Positions 24,872-37,091 of a DNA stretch of 37,182 nt are shown piece after piece; within the stretch, counting starts at the first letter, position 1; every line of letters begins with the position of its first letter. The position numbers and the translations under genes are program-made. Source of the DNA: Aeromonas simiae (lineage in GTDB: Bacteria > Pseudomonadota > Gammaproteobacteria > Enterobacterales > Aeromonadaceae); NCBI RefSeq assembly GCF_000820125.1, contig NZ_CDBY01000005.1:1-37182 (forward strand), in the 5' to 3' direction. The notes beneath the pieces were generated by a model. It saw only the letters and a program-made list of their open reading frames with translations, had not been told where the DNA came from and made no database searches.

Positions 24872-26845
24872 ATGTCAGGACTCTTCTCCAAGGCCATCAA
24901 GGCCATGCGTGGCAACACCCTCTCCTACCGGCTCCTCGCCTATATCCTGCTTTGCAGTACGGCTCTAGCCTTCCTCATCACCTTGTTGCAGCTGGCTTGG
25001 GACTACCGCAAGGACGTCGATCTGATCGAAAGCAGCATCACCCAGATCGAGGCCTCCTTCCTGCAACCCATCGCCGCCAGCCTGTGGAACCTCGATGAAG
25101 AGCAGGTCAAGGTACAGCTTGAGGGGATCATGAACCTGCCCAATATGCAGTTCGTCATGGTCAAGGAGATCCTCGGTCACTCCGAGGTACCCTTGCTCTC
25201 GCAAGGGGCCGAGCGCCCTCATTACGACATCTCACGCGAGTTTTCGCTGACCTATCAGGGGGAGGTCGTCGGTAAACTGTTTGTGGCCGCCTCGCTCGAT
25301 CAGGTCTATCACCGGCTGATGGAGAAATCGGTGCTGATCCTGGTGAGCCAGACCATCAAGACCCTGGTGGTTTCGTTCTGTATCCTGCTCATCATCTATT
25401 ACATGGTGGTGCGCCACATCAACCGTATCGTTCACTTCGCTGAGCACTTCGAGCTGGATCGGCTGGGTGATCCCCTCGAGCTGGAGGGGCGCCCGCTGCC
25501 ACGGCCGAAACCGGACGAATTTGACTCTCTGGCGGCGGCTCTCAACCAGATGCGAACCCGCCTCAGCGATGAGTTCAGTGCCCGCCAGCAGGCCCTCGAG
25601 CAGTTGCAGCAGGAGCGCGACTTCTCCGCCACCCTGATCAACTCCTCCAACGTGCTCATCTGCTGCCTGGAGCCCGATCTCTCGATCGCCAGCATCAACC
25701 CGGCCGCCATCCTCTTGACCGGCTATGTGCAGCACGAAATTCTGGGGCAGCGTTGGGATGACATCTTCGTCAACCGCCAGCAGCGCGACCAACTCGCCGC
25801 CAGCCTGCAAGAGCACAGGCCGCACGAAGAGATAGAGGTGCCCATGCTGGATCAGCAGGGCCATGAGCTGGTGCTGCTGTGGAGCTTCGCCCCCTTCTAC
25901 GAGGGGCCGGATCTCAAGTATCTGATCGGCTTTGGCTACGACATCACCCAGATCAAGCAGGTGGAGCACGAAATCATCCAGCTCAACGAGCAGCTGGAGG
26001 CCAAGGTCGATGAGCGCACCCGCAGCCTGAGCGAGAGCAACAGCCAGCTCACCCGCGCCTACGACGAGCTCAAACGCACCCAGCAGACCCTGGTCGAGTC
26101 GGAGAAAATGGCCTCGCTCGGCTCATTGGTGGCCGGCGTGGCCCACGAGATCAACACCCCGATCGGCATCAGCGTCACCGCCTCCTCCTACCTGCAAGAG
26201 CGGGTGCTCGACTTCAAGCAGCACATCGAGGCCAAGCAGCTGTCGCGCAGCTACCTCAACGATTTCGTCAGCAACCTTGATGAATCCATGTCGCTGCTAC
26301 AGGGCAACCTGCGCCGCGCCTCCGAACTCATCGCCAGCTTCAAGCAGGTGGCGGTCGATCAATCCTCCGAGGCCCACTACAGCTTCAACGTGGCCGAGAA
26401 CCTGCACCAGGTGGTGGTATCGTTGGGCCACCGCCTGCGCAAGGCCCAGTGCGAGGTCGACATCCACTGCGACCCCGAGCTGGTGATCCACTCCTATCCC
26501 GGCAGTTTTGCCCAGATCTACTCCAACCTGATCCTCAACTCGGTCAATCACGCCTTCGAGAACTGGGATCGCCAGAAGCGCATCACCATCACGGTGCAGG
26601 TCAAGGATGGAGAGCTGGAGATCGACTATCGCGACAACGGTCGCGGCATCAGTCCCAAGATCCTGCCGCGCCTGTTCGAGCCTTTCGTCACCTCCAAGCG
26701 CGGACAAGGGGGCAGCGGGCTCGGCACCCACATCATCTACAACCTGGTGGTGCAGTTGCTGCGCGGCCGCATCAGCTGCCACAGCGAGCCCGATCAGGGC
26801 GCCCAGTTCCTGATCCGCCTGCCCCTCGAGCCGCTCTCGGTATAA
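24872..26845 (+). CDS. Orphan membrane sensor histidine kinase with PAS domain
   Basis: A 657-aa protein. Segment 1 lies at about 22-44, then a periplasmic sensor region (about 45-150), segment 2 (about 155-178), a HAMP-like linker, a PAS domain (about 250-375, LINSSNVLICCLEPDLSIASINPAA), a coiled coil (about 375-410) and a transmitter. The H-box reads VAGVAHEINTPIG (about residue 424), the HPK4-type signature. The N box (NLILNSVNHAF), DNGRGISP and GGSGLGTHI complete an intact ATPase domain. No receiver domain or adjacent response regulator is present, so the partner is unknown. ATG 24872 has AAGGA 4-5 bases upstream. gorA follows after 84 bp. Confidence 0.9.
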   Translation: MSGLFSKAIKAMRGNTLSYRLLAYILLCSTALAFLITLLQLAWDYRKDVDLIESSITQIEASFLQPIAASLWNLDEEQVKVQLEGIMNLPNMQFVMVKEILGHSEVPLLSQGAERPHYDISREFSLTYQGEVVGKLFVAASLDQVYHRLMEKSVLILVSQTIKTLVVSFCILLIIYYMVVRHINRIVHFAEHFELDRLGDPLELEGRPLPRPKPDEFDSLAAALNQMRTRLSDEFSARQQALEQLQQERDFSATLINSSNVLICCLEPDLSIASINPAAILLTGYVQHEILGQRWDDIFVNRQQRDQLAASLQEHRPHEEIEVPMLDQQGHELVLLWSFAPFYEGPDLKYLIGFGYDITQIKQVEHEIIQLNEQLEAKVDERTRSLSESNSQLTRAYDELKRTQQTLVESEKMASLGSLVAGVAHEINTPIGISVTASSYLQERVLDFKQHIEAKQLSRSYLNDFVSNLDESMSLLQGNLRRASELIASFKQVAVDQSSEAHYSFNVAENLHQVVVSLGHRLRKAQCEVDIHCDPELVIHSYPGSFAQIYSNLILNSVNHAFENWDRQKRITITVQVKDGELEIDYRDNGRGISPKILPRLFEPFVTSKRGQGGSGLGTHIIYNLVVQLLRGRISCHSEPDQGAQFLIRLPLEPLSV

Positions 26846-26859
26846 CCTTCTCTACACAC

Positions 26860-26888
26860 GGACGCCTTGCATCTTCTGCAGGGCGTCC
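26860..26888 (+). other. Strong hairpin between the sensor kinase and gorA
   Basis: A 12-bp stem including one G-T pair (26860-26871 with 26877-26888) with a TCTTC loop. There is no proper T-run after it, so it may be a weak terminator or an mRNA-processing or stability element rather than a full stop. Confidence 0.55.
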
Positions 26889-26929
26889 CCATCTCTTGCC
26901 CATCACAACCCGAGTGGAGAATTGAGCTT

Positions 26930-28279
26930 ATGGCCCAGCATTTTGACTACATCGCCATTGGTGGCGGCAGCGGGGGCATCGCCTCAGCCAATCGGGCCGC
27001 CATGCACGGTAAGAAGGTCGCCCTGATCGAGGCCAAGGCGCTGGGGGGCACCTGCGTCAACGTGGGCTGCGTGCCGAAAAAAGCCATGTGGTTTGCCGGA
27101 CAGATCGCCGATGCCCTGAAATACGGCCCCGACTACGGCTTTGACACCACCCTCAACCACTTCAGCTGGAGCAAGCTGATCGCGTCGCGCCAGGCCTACA
27201 TCAGCCGGATTCACCACTCCTACGACAACGTGCTGGCCAAAAATGGCATCACCGTCATCCGCGGCTTTGCCCGCTTCGTGGATGCCCACACCGTCGAGGT
27301 GAACGGCGAGCGCTACAGTGCTGACCACATCCTCATCGCCACCGGCGGCCGTCCCGAGATCCCGGCCATTCCCGGCGCCGAATTGGGGATCACCTCCGAT
27401 GGCTTCTTCGCCCTGACCGAACAGCCCAAGCGAGTGGCGGTGGTGGGCGCCGGTTACATCGCCGTGGAGATCGCCGGCGTGCTGCATGCACTCGGCTCCG
27501 AGACCCACCTGCTGGTGCGCAAGCACGGGCCGCTGCGCAGCTTCGACCCCATGGTGCAGGAGACCCTGGTCGAGGTGATGGCGCAGGAAGGGCCCAAGCT
27601 GCACACCCATGCGCAGCCCAAGGAGCTCCTTCGCAACGCCGATGGCAGCCTGACCCTGCATCTGGAAGACGGTCGCCACCTGACGGTCGACTGCCTCATC
27701 TGGGCCATCGGCCGTGAGCCGGCCACCGACCAGCTCAATCTGGCCGCAACCGGAATTGAACCCGATGAGCGCGGTTACATCCCCACCGACAAGTACCAGA
27801 ACACCCAGGTCCCTGGCATCTATGCGGTCGGCGACAACACAGGGCGGGTGCAACTGACCCCGGTCGCCGTGGCTGCCGGTCGGCGCCTATCCGAGCGTCT
27901 TTTCAACAACAAGCCGGACGAGCACCTCGACTACTCCCTGATCCCGACCGTGGTGTTCAGCCACCCCCCTATCGGCACCATAGGCCTGACCGAGCCCGAA
28001 GCGATCGCCGAGTATGGCGAGGCCAACATCAAGGTCTATAAGAGCCAGTTCACCGCCATGTATTCGGCCCTCACCCAGCACCGCCAACCCACCCGCATGA
28101 AGCTGGTGTGCGCCGGCCCGGAAGAGAAGGTGGTCGGTCTGCACGGCATCGGCTTTGGCATGGACGAGATCCTGCAAGGCTTCGGCGTGGCCATGAAGAT
28201 GGGGGCCACCAAGGCCGACTTCGATAACTGCGTCGCCATCCACCCGACCAGTGCCGAGGAGTTCGTCACCATGCGCTGA
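26930..28279 (+). CDS. gorA: Glutathione-disulfide reductase
   Basis: A 449-aa flavoprotein (E. coli 450 aa) that reduces glutathione disulfide with NADPH. The FAD motif [14 protein letters not shown] leads, followed by the redox disulfide [13 protein letters not shown], the NADPH fold [17 protein letters not shown] with downstream basic residues ([10 protein letters not shown]), the second FAD motif [10 protein letters not shown] and the C-terminal dimer-interface base [15 protein letters not shown] 26930 matches the family start; the frame is open 21 codons upstream through the hairpin and is not used. It may have its own promoter or be read from the sensor kinase. Confidence 0.97.
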   Translation: MAQHFDYIAIGGGSGGIASANRAAMHGKKVALIEAKALGGTCVNVGCVPKKAMWFAGQIADALKYGPDYGFDTTLNHFSWSKLIASRQAYISRIHHSYDNVLAKNGITVIRGFARFVDAHTVEVNGERYSADHILIATGGRPEIPAIPGAELGITSDGFFALTEQPKRVAVVGAGYIAVEIAGVLHALGSETHLLVRKHGPLRSFDPMVQETLVEVMAQEGPKLHTHAQPKELLRNADGSLTLHLEDGRHLTVDCLIWAIGREPATDQLNLAATGIEPDERGYIPTDKYQNTQVPGIYAVGDNTGRVQLTPVAVAAGRRLSERLFNNKPDEHLDYSLIPTVVFSHPPIGTIGLTEPEAIAEYGEANIKVYKSQFTAMYSALTQHRQPTRMKLVCAGPEEKVVGLHGIGFGMDEILQGFGVAMKMGATKADFDNCVAIHPTSAEEFVTMR

Positions 28280-28296
28280 CCACTTGCCGCCATGAG

Positions 28297-28324
28297 AAAG
28301 GGGAGCCGATGGCTCCCCTTTTTG
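28297..28324. terminator. Bidirectional terminator between gorA and hemB
   Basis: An 11-bp perfect stem (28297-28307 with 28311-28321), GAT loop, A-run before and T-run after, placed between the two converging genes. Confidence 0.85.
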
Positions 28325-28338
28325 TTGGACTGCGTCCC

Positions 28339-30146
<1,808 letters not shown>

Positions 30147-30227
30147 GGTCGGCTCGTGCTCCCGAATACCCTCAAACGGTATCTATCTTTTTGGTCGGGC
30201 CTTACCATACGCCTCATGATCGGCCCT

Positions 30228-30260
30228 GAAAAGAGGAAGGGGGCCTCAGCCCCCCTCCTG
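30228..30260 (-). terminator. Possible weak terminator at the end of tatC
   Basis: A GGGGC/GCCCC stem (30240-30244 with 30249-30253) overlaps the tatC stop codon and is followed on the minus strand by CTTCCTCTTTTC. The stem is short with an internal mismatch, so read-through to tatD is likely. Confidence 0.35.
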
Positions 30261-31004
30261 TGATGCGTCTTCCTGACGCTCCTCTTTACGCACGTAGAAG
30301 CGAGCGAAGAAGAGGCCGAGCTCCCACAGCGCCCACATGGGGATCGCCAGCAGGGTCTGGGAGAAGACATCGGGCGGCGTCAACAGCATGCCGACCACGA
30401 ACACCCCGACGATGACGTAGGGGCGCTTCTCCTTCAGGCTCTTCGGGGTGGTCACCCCGGTCCAGCACAGCAGTATGGTGGCCACCGGGATCTCGAACGC
30501 CACCCCGAATGCAAAGAACAGGGTCAGCACAAAATCGAGGTAGCTGGCGATGTCGGTGGCCACGGTCACCCCGGTGGGCGCCGTGCTGGTGAAGAAACCG
30601 AACACCAGCGGGAACACCACGTAGTAGGCAAACGCCATGCCGGTGTAGAACAGCACCGCACTGGAGGCCACCAGGGGCATGATGAGGCGCCGTTCATGCT
30701 GGTACAGGCCGGGGGCGATGAAGGCCCATGCCTGATAGAGCAGGTAGGGGATGGCGGCAAAGAAGGCAACCACCAGGGTCAGCTTGATGGGCGTCAAAAA
30801 CGGCGTCGCCACGTCGGTGGCGATCATGCTGGTGCCCTCCGGCAGCTGGCTGAGCAGCGGCTGGGCGACAAAGTCGTAGATGGCGTTGGAGAAGTAGACC
30901 AGCGCCAGGAACACCAGCACGATGGCCGCCAATGAGCGCAGCAAACGGGTGCGCAGCTCGATCAGGTGGGTGATGAGAGGCTGTTCGCCCTGCGGATGAC
31001 TCAT
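30246..31004 (-). CDS. tatC: Sec-independent protein translocase TatC
   Basis: A 252-aa inner-membrane protein with six membrane segments. It is the receptor for twin-arginine signal peptides in the TatBC complex. Family marks include the N-terminal [12 protein letters not shown] (start of the signal-peptide binding face), a periplasmic loop with TPFLTPIKL, the cytosolic FEIPV and TPPDVFSQ. The start codon overlaps the tatB stop by 4 bases. Third gene of tatABC. Confidence 0.97.
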   Translation of the reverse strand: MSHPQGEQPLITHLIELRTRLLRSLAAIVLVFLALVYFSNAIYDFVAQPLLSQLPEGTSMIATDVATPFLTPIKLTLVVAFFAAIPYLLYQAWAFIAPGLYQHERRLIMPLVASSAVLFYTGMAFAYYVVFPLVFGFFTSTAPTGVTVATDIASYLDFVLTLFFAFGVAFEIPVATILLCWTGVTTPKSLKEKRPYVIVGVFVVGMLLTPPDVFSQTLLAIPMWALWELGLFFARFYVRKEERQEDASQEGG

Positions 31005-31414
31005 GGCTTGGCCTCCTGCTTATCCTGATCCTCTGGCTTCGCCGTGACGGGCTCGGCAGCAGGAGCAGGATTGAGCGTGGTGAGCGACTCCGCCTGCGCC
31101 GCTTCCGGTGTGGCCTCCGGCTGGGCGTAGGGGCGGTTGACCGACGCCGCCGCAGAGCGCAGTTCATCGAGCGACGCTTGCAGATCCGGGCTTAAGTTCT
31201 GCATGTTGAGCTGCTCGGCCTTCTTCAGGTCGTTGTGTAGCTCCTGGATGCGCAGCTCCTCGGTCAGCTCCGCCTTCACCGCGTTGGCGGTGCTACGGAT
31301 GAGCTTGATCCAGTGAGCCAGCGTCCGCACTGCCACCGGCAGCCGCTCGGGGCCGAGCACCAACAGGGCGACCACACCGACCAGGATCAGCTCCCAGAAA
31401 CCGATGTCGAACAT
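31001..31414 (-). CDS. tatB: Sec-independent protein translocase TatB
   Basis: A 137-aa protein with an N-terminal membrane helix starting [26 protein letters not shown] (conserved Glu in the segment, GPERLP hinge), an amphipathic helix, and a long acidic, Ala/Pro/Glu-rich, probably disordered tail. It partners TatC in binding Tat substrates. It begins 3 bases after the tatA stop and overlaps tatC by 4. Confidence 0.96.
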   Translation of the reverse strand: MFDIGFWELILVGVVALLVLGPERLPVAVRTLAHWIKLIRSTANAVKAELTEELRIQELHNDLKKAEQLNMQNLSPDLQASLDELRSAAASVNRPYAQPEATPEAAQAESLTTLNPAPAAEPVTAKPEDQDKQEAKP

Positions 31415-31417
31415 GGT

Positions 31418-31663
31418 TTAGGCCTGATCTTTGTCTTTCTGCTGCTGGGCATCCTGCGGGGTCTGGCCCTGCTCGGCGATCTTCTTCTGCTCGAAGTCGG
31501 CATCGCGGGAAGGGGCCGCCGGCTCATCGTCGGACATCGCCTTCTTGAAGCCCTTCACGGCCGCACCCAGATCACCGCCGATACCGCGCAGCTTCTTGGT
31601 GCCGAACAGCAGCACCACGATCAGACCGATGATGAGAAGTTGCCAAATACTGATACCACCCAT
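31418..31663 (-). CDS. tatA: Sec-independent protein translocase TatA
   Basis: An 81-aa pore-forming or membrane-weakening subunit. A short membrane helix ([18 protein letters not shown]) is followed by the [14 protein letters not shown] hinge and amphipathic helix, then a charged tail. AAGGAG lies about 6 bases before the ATG. It is 42 bp downstream of ubiB. Confidence 0.96.
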   Translation of the reverse strand: MGGISIWQLLIIGLIVVLLFGTKKLRGIGGDLGAAVKGFKKAMSDDEPAAPSRDADFEQKKIAEQGQTPQDAQQQKDKDQA

Positions 31664-31705
31664 GTGTGTCTCCTTGTGCGCTCGTCGGGGCGCGCCGTTG
31701 TTGTG

Positions 31706-33343
31706 TTAGTGGGAACGAGCCTTGAGCCAGCCGGCCAGCCAGCAGGCCGCCGCGGCAACCAGGCTCGTGCTCCCCCAATCGGGCTGATGCACCGAGTGGA
31801 GAATGATGCCGCCCAGCAACAGGGTTGCCCCCATGCCGAGCAGATAGCGTGCCTGTCCCTGGCGGCGGCTGTGACGGCGAAACTCGTCGAACAGCCGATC
31901 AAAATGGTGTTGCTGACTGCGGGTCTGGCGCAGGGTCTCATAGACCAGTTCCGGTAGCTCCGGCAATTTCTCTGCCCAATAGGGTGCCTTTTCCCGAATG
32001 GCATTCAATACCGCTTTAGGGCCAACTTGCTCGCGCATCCAGCGCTCGAGGAAGGGTTTGGCGGTCTGCCACAGATCCAACTGAGGATAGAGCTGACGCC
32101 CCAGCCCTTCGACATAGAGCAGGGTCTTTTGCAGCAGCACCAGCTGCGGCTGCACCGTCATGTGGAAACGACGGGCGGTGTTGAACAGGTTAAGCAGCAC
32201 ATGGCCAAACGAGATCTGGTCGAGTGGCTTCTCGAAGATGGGCTCCAGCACGGTGCGGATGGCGAACTCAAACTCCTCGACCTTGGTGTCGGCGGGCACC
32301 CAGCCCGACTCCACGTGCAGCTGCGCCACCCGCTGGTAGTCGCGGTTGAAGAAGGCAAGAAAGTTCTCGGCCAGGTAGCGCTTGTCTTCCCGGTTGAGCG
32401 TGCCGACGATGCCGCAGTCGATGCCGATCCAGAGCGGGTTCTCCGGGTGCTCATACGAGACGAAGATGTTGCCCGGGTGCATGTCGGCGTGGAAGAAGCT
32501 GTCACGAAACACCTGGGTGAAGAAGACCTCGACCCCGCGCTCGGCCAGCAGCTTCATGTTGGTGCCATTGGCTTCGAGTGCGGCGAGGTCGGAGACCGGG
32601 ATGCCGTAGATGCGCTCCATCACCAGCACCTGCTGGCGACAGTAGTCGGTGAACACCTCGGGCACGTAGAGGGCGTCGGAGCCGGTGAAGTTGCGGCGCA
32701 GTTGGATGGCGTTGGCCGCCTCGCGCATCAGGTTGAGCTCGCCCTCTATGGTCTTGCGGTACTCTTCCACCACCTCGACCGGACGCAGGCGCGAGCTCTG
32801 GGGCACGAAGCGGGCCACCAGACGGGCCATCGCCATCATCAGCCGCAGATCCGCCTCTATGGTGGTCTCGATATCGGGGCGGATCACCTTGATGACGATC
32901 TCGCGGCCATTCTCCTTCAACCGCGCCGTGTGCACCTGGGCGATCGAGGCTGACGCCAGCGGCGTCTCATCGAAATCGTCGAACAGGCTCTCGATGGGAG
33001 CCCCCAGAGCCGCCTCAATCTGGCGCCGCGCCTCCTGGCCGCAAAAGGGCGGCACCCGATCTTGCAGCAGCGCCAGCTCCTCGGCGATGTCCGGCGGCAA
33101 CAGGTCGCGCCGGGTCGAGAGCATCTGACCAAATTTGATGAAGATGGGGCCGAGGGCCTCGAAGGCGAGGCGGATCCGCGCGCCACGGCTGTGCTCACCG
33201 CTGCGGTTTTTCAACCAGAACAGGCTGCGGCGTGCCAACCGGCCCGGCCAGGGCTGATAGCGCGCCGGCACCAGTTCATCGATGCCGTGCTCGAGCAGGA
33301 TGCGGGTGATCTGGTAGAGGCGGGAAAACTCCTTCGGGGTCAT
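31706..33343 (-). CDS. ubiB: Ubiquinone biosynthesis accessory ATPase UbiB
   Basis: A 545-aa ABC1/ADCK atypical kinase-like protein. The signature KxGQ helix is in [24 protein letters not shown] (about residues 70-92). The kinase-like core has an Ala-rich loop ([10 protein letters not shown]), the lysine in EIVIKVIRP and a metal-site segment ([19 protein letters not shown]). Two C-terminal membrane helices (about 500-540) anchor it. It has ATPase activity and supports the Ubi complex. Its ATG shares a base with the ubiJ stop, indicating coupling. Confidence 0.96.
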   Translation of the reverse strand: MTPKEFSRLYQITRILLEHGIDELVPARYQPWPGRLARRSLFWLKNRSGEHSRGARIRLAFEALGPIFIKFGQMLSTRRDLLPPDIAEELALLQDRVPPFCGQEARRQIEAALGAPIESLFDDFDETPLASASIAQVHTARLKENGREIVIKVIRPDIETTIEADLRLMMAMARLVARFVPQSSRLRPVEVVEEYRKTIEGELNLMREAANAIQLRRNFTGSDALYVPEVFTDYCRQQVLVMERIYGIPVSDLAALEANGTNMKLLAERGVEVFFTQVFRDSFFHADMHPGNIFVSYEHPENPLWIGIDCGIVGTLNREDKRYLAENFLAFFNRDYQRVAQLHVESGWVPADTKVEEFEFAIRTVLEPIFEKPLDQISFGHVLLNLFNTARRFHMTVQPQLVLLQKTLLYVEGLGRQLYPQLDLWQTAKPFLERWMREQVGPKAVLNAIREKAPYWAEKLPELPELVYETLRQTRSQQHHFDRLFDEFRRHSRRQGQARYLLGMGATLLLGGIILHSVHQPDWGSTSLVAAAACWLAGWLKARSH

Positions 33344-33951
33344 CAGGCCACCTTAGCTTCGAGGCGGGCCAGCCGCAGCTCGGTTGCCTTGAGCCGGCTC
33401 GCCAGTGCCTCCACGTCATCGCCGAAACTCGCCACCTCGAGGGGGCCAGGGGCCAGACGCAACTCCTCGGTGAGATACTCTGCCAGCTGGGTGCGGCTGC
33501 GCCGCAACTCGAGCCCAAGCAGGGAGCGGGCCTTGCGGGCACCGGCAAACAGGGTGTGAGCCAGCACATCGCCGGTATAGCGCGACAACTGCTCCTCCCA
33601 ATCGATGGCCAGCTCGCCGAACAGGCTGCCAAAGGCTTGCACCAACTGGGGATCGCCTTCGATATCGAGGCGCTCCTCACGGATATAGCGGGTCAGGGCC
33701 GAGGGGTCTCGCAACAGACCGAGGGCCGAGAGCGACAGGGAGAGCCCGGCGTCGGCCTCTCCCTCATAGCGGGCCAGCACGTCGACCCGGCCGGAGGAGA
33801 AGATAAACCAGAGCGGCTTGAGCTCGCGCACATCGAGGCGCAGGGTCTTGCCAATCAGTTTCTTCTGGCGCTCGGCGGCGCTGGTATCGCGGGCCAGCAA
33901 CTGGTTGCAGGCGGTCTCGACCGCCGCGGTGATGAGGGCATCCATCGGCAT
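33343..33951 (-). CDS. ubiJ: Ubiquinone biosynthesis accessory factor UbiJ
   Basis: A 202-aa protein with an SCP2-type lipid-binding domain at the N-terminus (about 10-115) and a C-terminal helical or coiled-coil tail ([24 protein letters not shown]). UbiJ scaffolds the soluble Ubi complex and binds ubiquinone intermediates. AGGT lies 8 bases before ATG 33951; an ATG two codons later is an alternative. It is located between ubiE and ubiB, as in E. coli. Confidence 0.92.
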   Translation of the reverse strand: MPMDALITAAVETACNQLLARDTSAAERQKKLIGKTLRLDVRELKPLWFIFSSGRVDVLARYEGEADAGLSLSLSALGLLRDPSALTRYIREERLDIEGDPQLVQAFGSLFGELAIDWEEQLSRYTGDVLAHTLFAGARKARSLLGLELRRSRTQLAEYLTEELRLAPGPLEVASFGDDVEALASRLKATELRLARLEAKVA

Positions 33952-33960
33952 GGGGGCGAC

Positions 33961-34713
33961 CTAGAACTTGTAACCGCGGTGCAGAGCAACGATGCCCTGC
34001 GTCAGGTTGTAGTACTCCACCTCCTCGAACCCCACCTTCGCCATCATCCCCTTGAGGGTCTCCTGGTCAGGGTGCATGCGGATCGACTCGGCCAGGTATT
34101 GATAGCTTTCGCTGTCATTGGCCACGATCTCGCCCATCTTGGGCAGCAACTTGAAGGAGTAGAGGTCATACAGCTTGGCCATCACCTCGCTCTCGGGCTT
34201 GGAGAACTCCAGCACCAGCAGGCGTCCGCCCGGCTTGAGCACCCGGAACATGGAGGCCAGGGCTTTATCCTTGTCGGTGACGTTGCGCAGGCCAAAGCCG
34301 ATGGTGATGAGATCGAAGTGGTTATCGGGGAACGGCAGTGCCTCGGCGTTGGCCTGTACATAGGAGACATTGCCCGCGATACCGAGGTTACGCAGCTTGT
34401 CGCGGCCCACCTTGAGCATGGAGTCGTTGATGTCGGCCAGCACCACCTGACCGCTCTCGCCGACGATGCGGGAGAACTTGGCGGTCAGGTCACCGGTTCC
34501 GCCGGCCAGATCCAGCACCCTCTGCCCCTTGCGGACGCCGGAGCAGTCGATGGTGAATCGCTTCCACAGACGATGAATGCCGAACGACATCAGATCGTTC
34601 ATCAGATCGTACTTGGCAGCGACCGAGTGGAACACACTGGCAACCAGCGTTTCCTTCTCCTCGGCGGCGACGGTTTTGAAGCCAAAATGGGTGGTGGCAG
34701 CCTGCTCAGACAT
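33961..34713 (-). CDS. ubiE: Ubiquinone/menaquinone C-methyltransferase UbiE
   Basis: A 250-aa SAM methyltransferase for demethylmenaquinone and a ubiquinone precursor. The SAM motif is [18 protein letters not shown]; other family blocks are [37 protein letters not shown] and LVLEFSKP. I chose ATG 34713 because it gives the family length (E. coli 251 aa); an in-frame start at 34734 adds seven non-conserved residues. It heads the ubiEJB-tatABC unit. Confidence 0.96.
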   Translation of the reverse strand: MSEQAATTHFGFKTVAAEEKETLVASVFHSVAAKYDLMNDLMSFGIHRLWKRFTIDCSGVRKGQRVLDLAGGTGDLTAKFSRIVGESGQVVLADINDSMLKVGRDKLRNLGIAGNVSYVQANAEALPFPDNHFDLITIGFGLRNVTDKDKALASMFRVLKPGGRLLVLEFSKPESEVMAKLYDLYSFKLLPKMGEIVANDSESYQYLAESIRMHPDQETLKGMMAKVGFEEVEYYNLTQGIVALHRGYKF

Positions 34714-34777
34714 CCTGATGTACCTGTAGACCAAAGATAGGGCGCCAGTTTATCAGAGCTCGCCGCATCCGGACACC

Positions 34778-35155
34778 TCAACCCCGGGCGGGGACCAGCT
34801 GCATGGCGACGTAAACCATCAGCAGGCAAAGCGCCACGTTGAGCAGAATGTTGAGACCGGCTTTGAACCAGTCACCATGCTGCATCAGCACCATGGTATC
34901 GAGGGCGAACGATGAGAAGGTGGTCAGCGCCCCGAGGATACCCACCATCAGCAGCGGCTTGAGCGGGTGCTCCAGCACGTGGCCGTGGCTGATCAGGGCA
35001 TAGGCCAGCCCCATGATGAAAGAGCCGACGAGGTTGACGGTCAGGGTGCCATAGGGGAAGTGGCGGCCCAGCAGCCAGGCCATCAACTCTCCGATCCCAA
35101 AACGCAGGCAGGCTCCCACGGCCCCGCCGGCGGCGATCAGCAGCCAGGTTTGCAT
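34778..35155 (-). CDS. crcB: Fluoride-specific ion channel CrcB (Fluc)
   Basis: A 125-aa, four-segment membrane protein forming a dual-topology dimeric fluoride channel. Family motifs: GGAVGACLRFGIGE, FPYGTLTVNLVGSFIMG (channel Asn) and GILGALTTFSSFALD (Phe box residues). It lies between codA and ubiE on the same strand. The 79-bp leader shows no recognisable crcB (fluoride) riboswitch. Confidence 0.95.
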   Translation of the reverse strand: MQTWLLIAAGGAVGACLRFGIGELMAWLLGRHFPYGTLTVNLVGSFIMGLAYALISHGHVLEHPLKPLLMVGILGALTTFSSFALDTMVLMQHGDWFKAGLNILLNVALCLLMVYVAMQLVPARG

Positions 35156-35234
35156 CAGTCACTCCTCATGAAAATTGGGCCCATTATGCCCCCTCGACAG
35201 CCACCGCGACAGGGGCGGCAATTAATCGCGAGGC

Positions 35235-36500
35235 TCAGCGGCGAAAGTCGACCACCTCAGTGGTGCCGAGCTGCAAGGTGGTCGTGGCGGGGCAAGTCTG
35301 CGCGATCACCTTGCCGTGGCGAATCGAGTAACGCACCGGCACTTGGCGGCGCACCGCGTCGAAACCGCTGTCGGCCGGCAGGATCAATAAGTTGGCCGGC
35401 TTGCCCTCCTCCAGACCGTAGCGATCCTGAATGTGCAGGGTGCGGGCACTGTGGTGGGTGATGAGATCGAGCCCCTTGTCGATCTGCTCGTAGCCCATCA
35501 GTTGGCAGACATGCAGCCCCATGTGCAGCACCTGTAGCAGGTTGCCGGTGCCCAGGGGATACCAGGGGTCATACACGTCGTCATGACCGAAGCAGACGTT
35601 GATACCGCTCTCCAGCATCTCCTTGACCCGGGTGATACCGCGCCGCTTGGGGTAGCTATCAAAGCGCCCCTGCAAGTGGATGTTCACCAAGGGATTGGCC
35701 ACGAAGTTGATGCCCGATAGGCGCAGCAGACGGAACAGGCGCGAGGTGTAGGCCCCGTTGTAGGAGTGCATGGCGGTGGTGTGGCTGGCCGTGACCCGCT
35801 CGCCCCAGCCACGCTCCAGCGCCAGGGTGGCCAATGTCTCGACGAAACGCGACTGCTCATCGTCAATCTCGTCACAGTGCACATCGATCAGGGTATCGTA
35901 GCGCTCGGCCAGCTCGAACATACGGTGCAGACTCTCAACCCCGTACTCGCGGGTAAATTCGAAATGAGGAATTGCCCCCACCACATCGGCACCGAGGCGC
36001 AGCGCCTCCTCCAACAGACTCAGCCCATTCGGGTAGGAGCGGATCCCCTCCTGGGGAAAAGCGACGATCTGCAGCTCCACCCACTCCTTCATCTCTTCTC
36101 GCACCTCCAGCATCGCCTTGAGGGCAACCAGATGGGGATCGGAGACATCGACATGGGTGCGTACAAACTGGATGCCGTTGGCGATCTGCCACTTGAGGGT
36201 CTGGGTTGCACGGCGCTTGACGTCGTCATGGGTCAACAGCGCCTTACGCTCGGCCCAGCGTTCGATCCCTTCAAACAGTGTGCCCGAGCGGTTCCAGCTT
36301 GGCTCACCGGCGGTCTGGGTTGTATCGAGATGGATATGGGGTTCGATGAAAGGCGGAATCGCCAGCCCCCCCTCCGCATCCAACACGGTGGCTGCCGGTA
36401 GCGCCTGCCCCATGGGCATGATGGCGCGTAAGACACCCTGCTCACACAAGATTTGCCATAGGCCTTCCTGGCCCGACAGGCGGAGATTCTGAATCAGCAT
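35235..36500 (-). CDS. codA: Cytosine deaminase
   Basis: A 421-aa amidohydrolase converting cytosine to uracil and ammonia for pyrimidine salvage. It is very similar to E. coli CodA (427 aa). Metal ligands are seen in [13 protein letters not shown] (HxH), [22 protein letters not shown] and [15 protein letters not shown] lies 7 bases before ATG 36500. In E. coli it is co-transcribed behind the cytosine permease gene codB; here no codB is present, and the upstream neighbour is a divergent small gene. Confidence 0.97.
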   Translation of the reverse strand: MLIQNLRLSGQEGLWQILCEQGVLRAIMPMGQALPAATVLDAEGGLAIPPFIEPHIHLDTTQTAGEPSWNRSGTLFEGIERWAERKALLTHDDVKRRATQTLKWQIANGIQFVRTHVDVSDPHLVALKAMLEVREEMKEWVELQIVAFPQEGIRSYPNGLSLLEEALRLGADVVGAIPHFEFTREYGVESLHRMFELAERYDTLIDVHCDEIDDEQSRFVETLATLALERGWGERVTASHTTAMHSYNGAYTSRLFRLLRLSGINFVANPLVNIHLQGRFDSYPKRRGITRVKEMLESGINVCFGHDDVYDPWYPLGTGNLLQVLHMGLHVCQLMGYEQIDKGLDLITHHSARTLHIQDRYGLEEGKPANLLILPADSGFDAVRRQVPVRYSIRHGKVIAQTCPATTTLQLGTTEVVDFRR

Positions 36501-36681
36501 GACATTGTCCTTGCAATGAGTAGGCAGGAGTAGGAACGAGCTGTTAGCAACCTTAACGGGAACGTCGCCATCCTGTCATCTCATAGTGCCAATCTGAAAA
36601 CGCTACCAAAAAATGAGTATGTTCAGCTTTTATACAGCGGGTCGGAATTATCCTTCTTGGCAGCAAACGAGGAGACATAAC

Positions 36682-36888
36682 ATGAACGGACGTCTTACTG
36701 AAATCGGCAACGCAAGCCAATTCCACGAATACCTGAGCACCATGGGGATCCACAGCAACCCGCCGCTCGACATGATCAAAGAGAGCTGGGAATACCGACG
36801 CGACGATGAAATCGTGGCTCTGGTAAAGCGCGAGCGTAGCGGCCAAACACGCTACTACCTCAACGCTCACCGACTGTGTCGCCACTAA
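36682..36888 (+). CDS. Hypothetical 68-aa protein
   Basis: A small soluble, basic protein starting MNGRLTEIGNASQFHEYLST and ending RYYLNAHRLCRH. I do not recognise the family. Support: GGAG about 8 bases before ATG 36682, typical codon use, and a terminator about 55 bases after the stop. The frame is open 23 codons upstream, but that part lacks a ribosome site. No membrane segment or signal peptide. Divergent from codA. Confidence 0.75.
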   Translation: MNGRLTEIGNASQFHEYLSTMGIHSNPPLDMIKESWEYRRDDEIVALVKRERSGQTRYYLNAHRLCRH

Positions 36889-36941
36889 GAGAGCATCGGT
36901 TCGCGGTTCTCCTCTAGATGAACCAAGATGCTTTCCATGCA

Positions 36942-36976
36942 AGAGCCCTTCCTTCAGGTGGGGCTCTTTCATTTTG
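36942..36976 (+). terminator. Rho-independent terminator after the 68-aa gene
   Basis: AGAGCCC (36942-36948) pairs with GGGCTCT (36961-36967), with a small inner CCT/AGG pairing in the loop, followed by TTCATTTT. Confidence 0.65.
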
Positions 36977-36984
36977 GATGATGT

Positions 36985-37020
36985 CTGAAAACAGAAAGCC
37001 CTGAGGACTCCTCAGGGCTT
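36985..37020 (-). terminator. Rho-independent terminator on the minus strand
   Basis: A perfect 11-bp stem (36996-37006 with 37010-37020) and a 3-nt loop. The T-rich tail (TCTGTTTTC) is on the minus strand only, so it ends a leftward transcript. That transcript may be the candidate small RNA at 36985-37091. Confidence 0.7.
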
Positions 37021-37091
37021 CTCTGGATGGGCCCCGTCCAGCGGTGAAAGCCCCCTCTGCAATCTCATCGCCTGCCTTTAAGAAGGTGCAC
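36985..37091 (-). ncRNA. Candidate small RNA, about 107 nt (speculative)
   Basis: Between two strong hairpins on the minus strand lies a possible promoter: TTGGTT (37120-37125), a 16-bp spacer and TATCAT (37098-37103), predicting a start near 37091. The transcript would end at the minus-strand terminator 36985-37020. It has internal pairing potential (CTGGA/TCCAG around 37021-37042). The -35 is weak and no known RNA family is recognised. Confidence 0.3.

Noticed and set aside
35156-35234. Fluoride (crcB) riboswitch before crcB
   Set aside because: The 79-bp leader does not show the conserved pseudoknot motif; only a short GC-rich segment is present.
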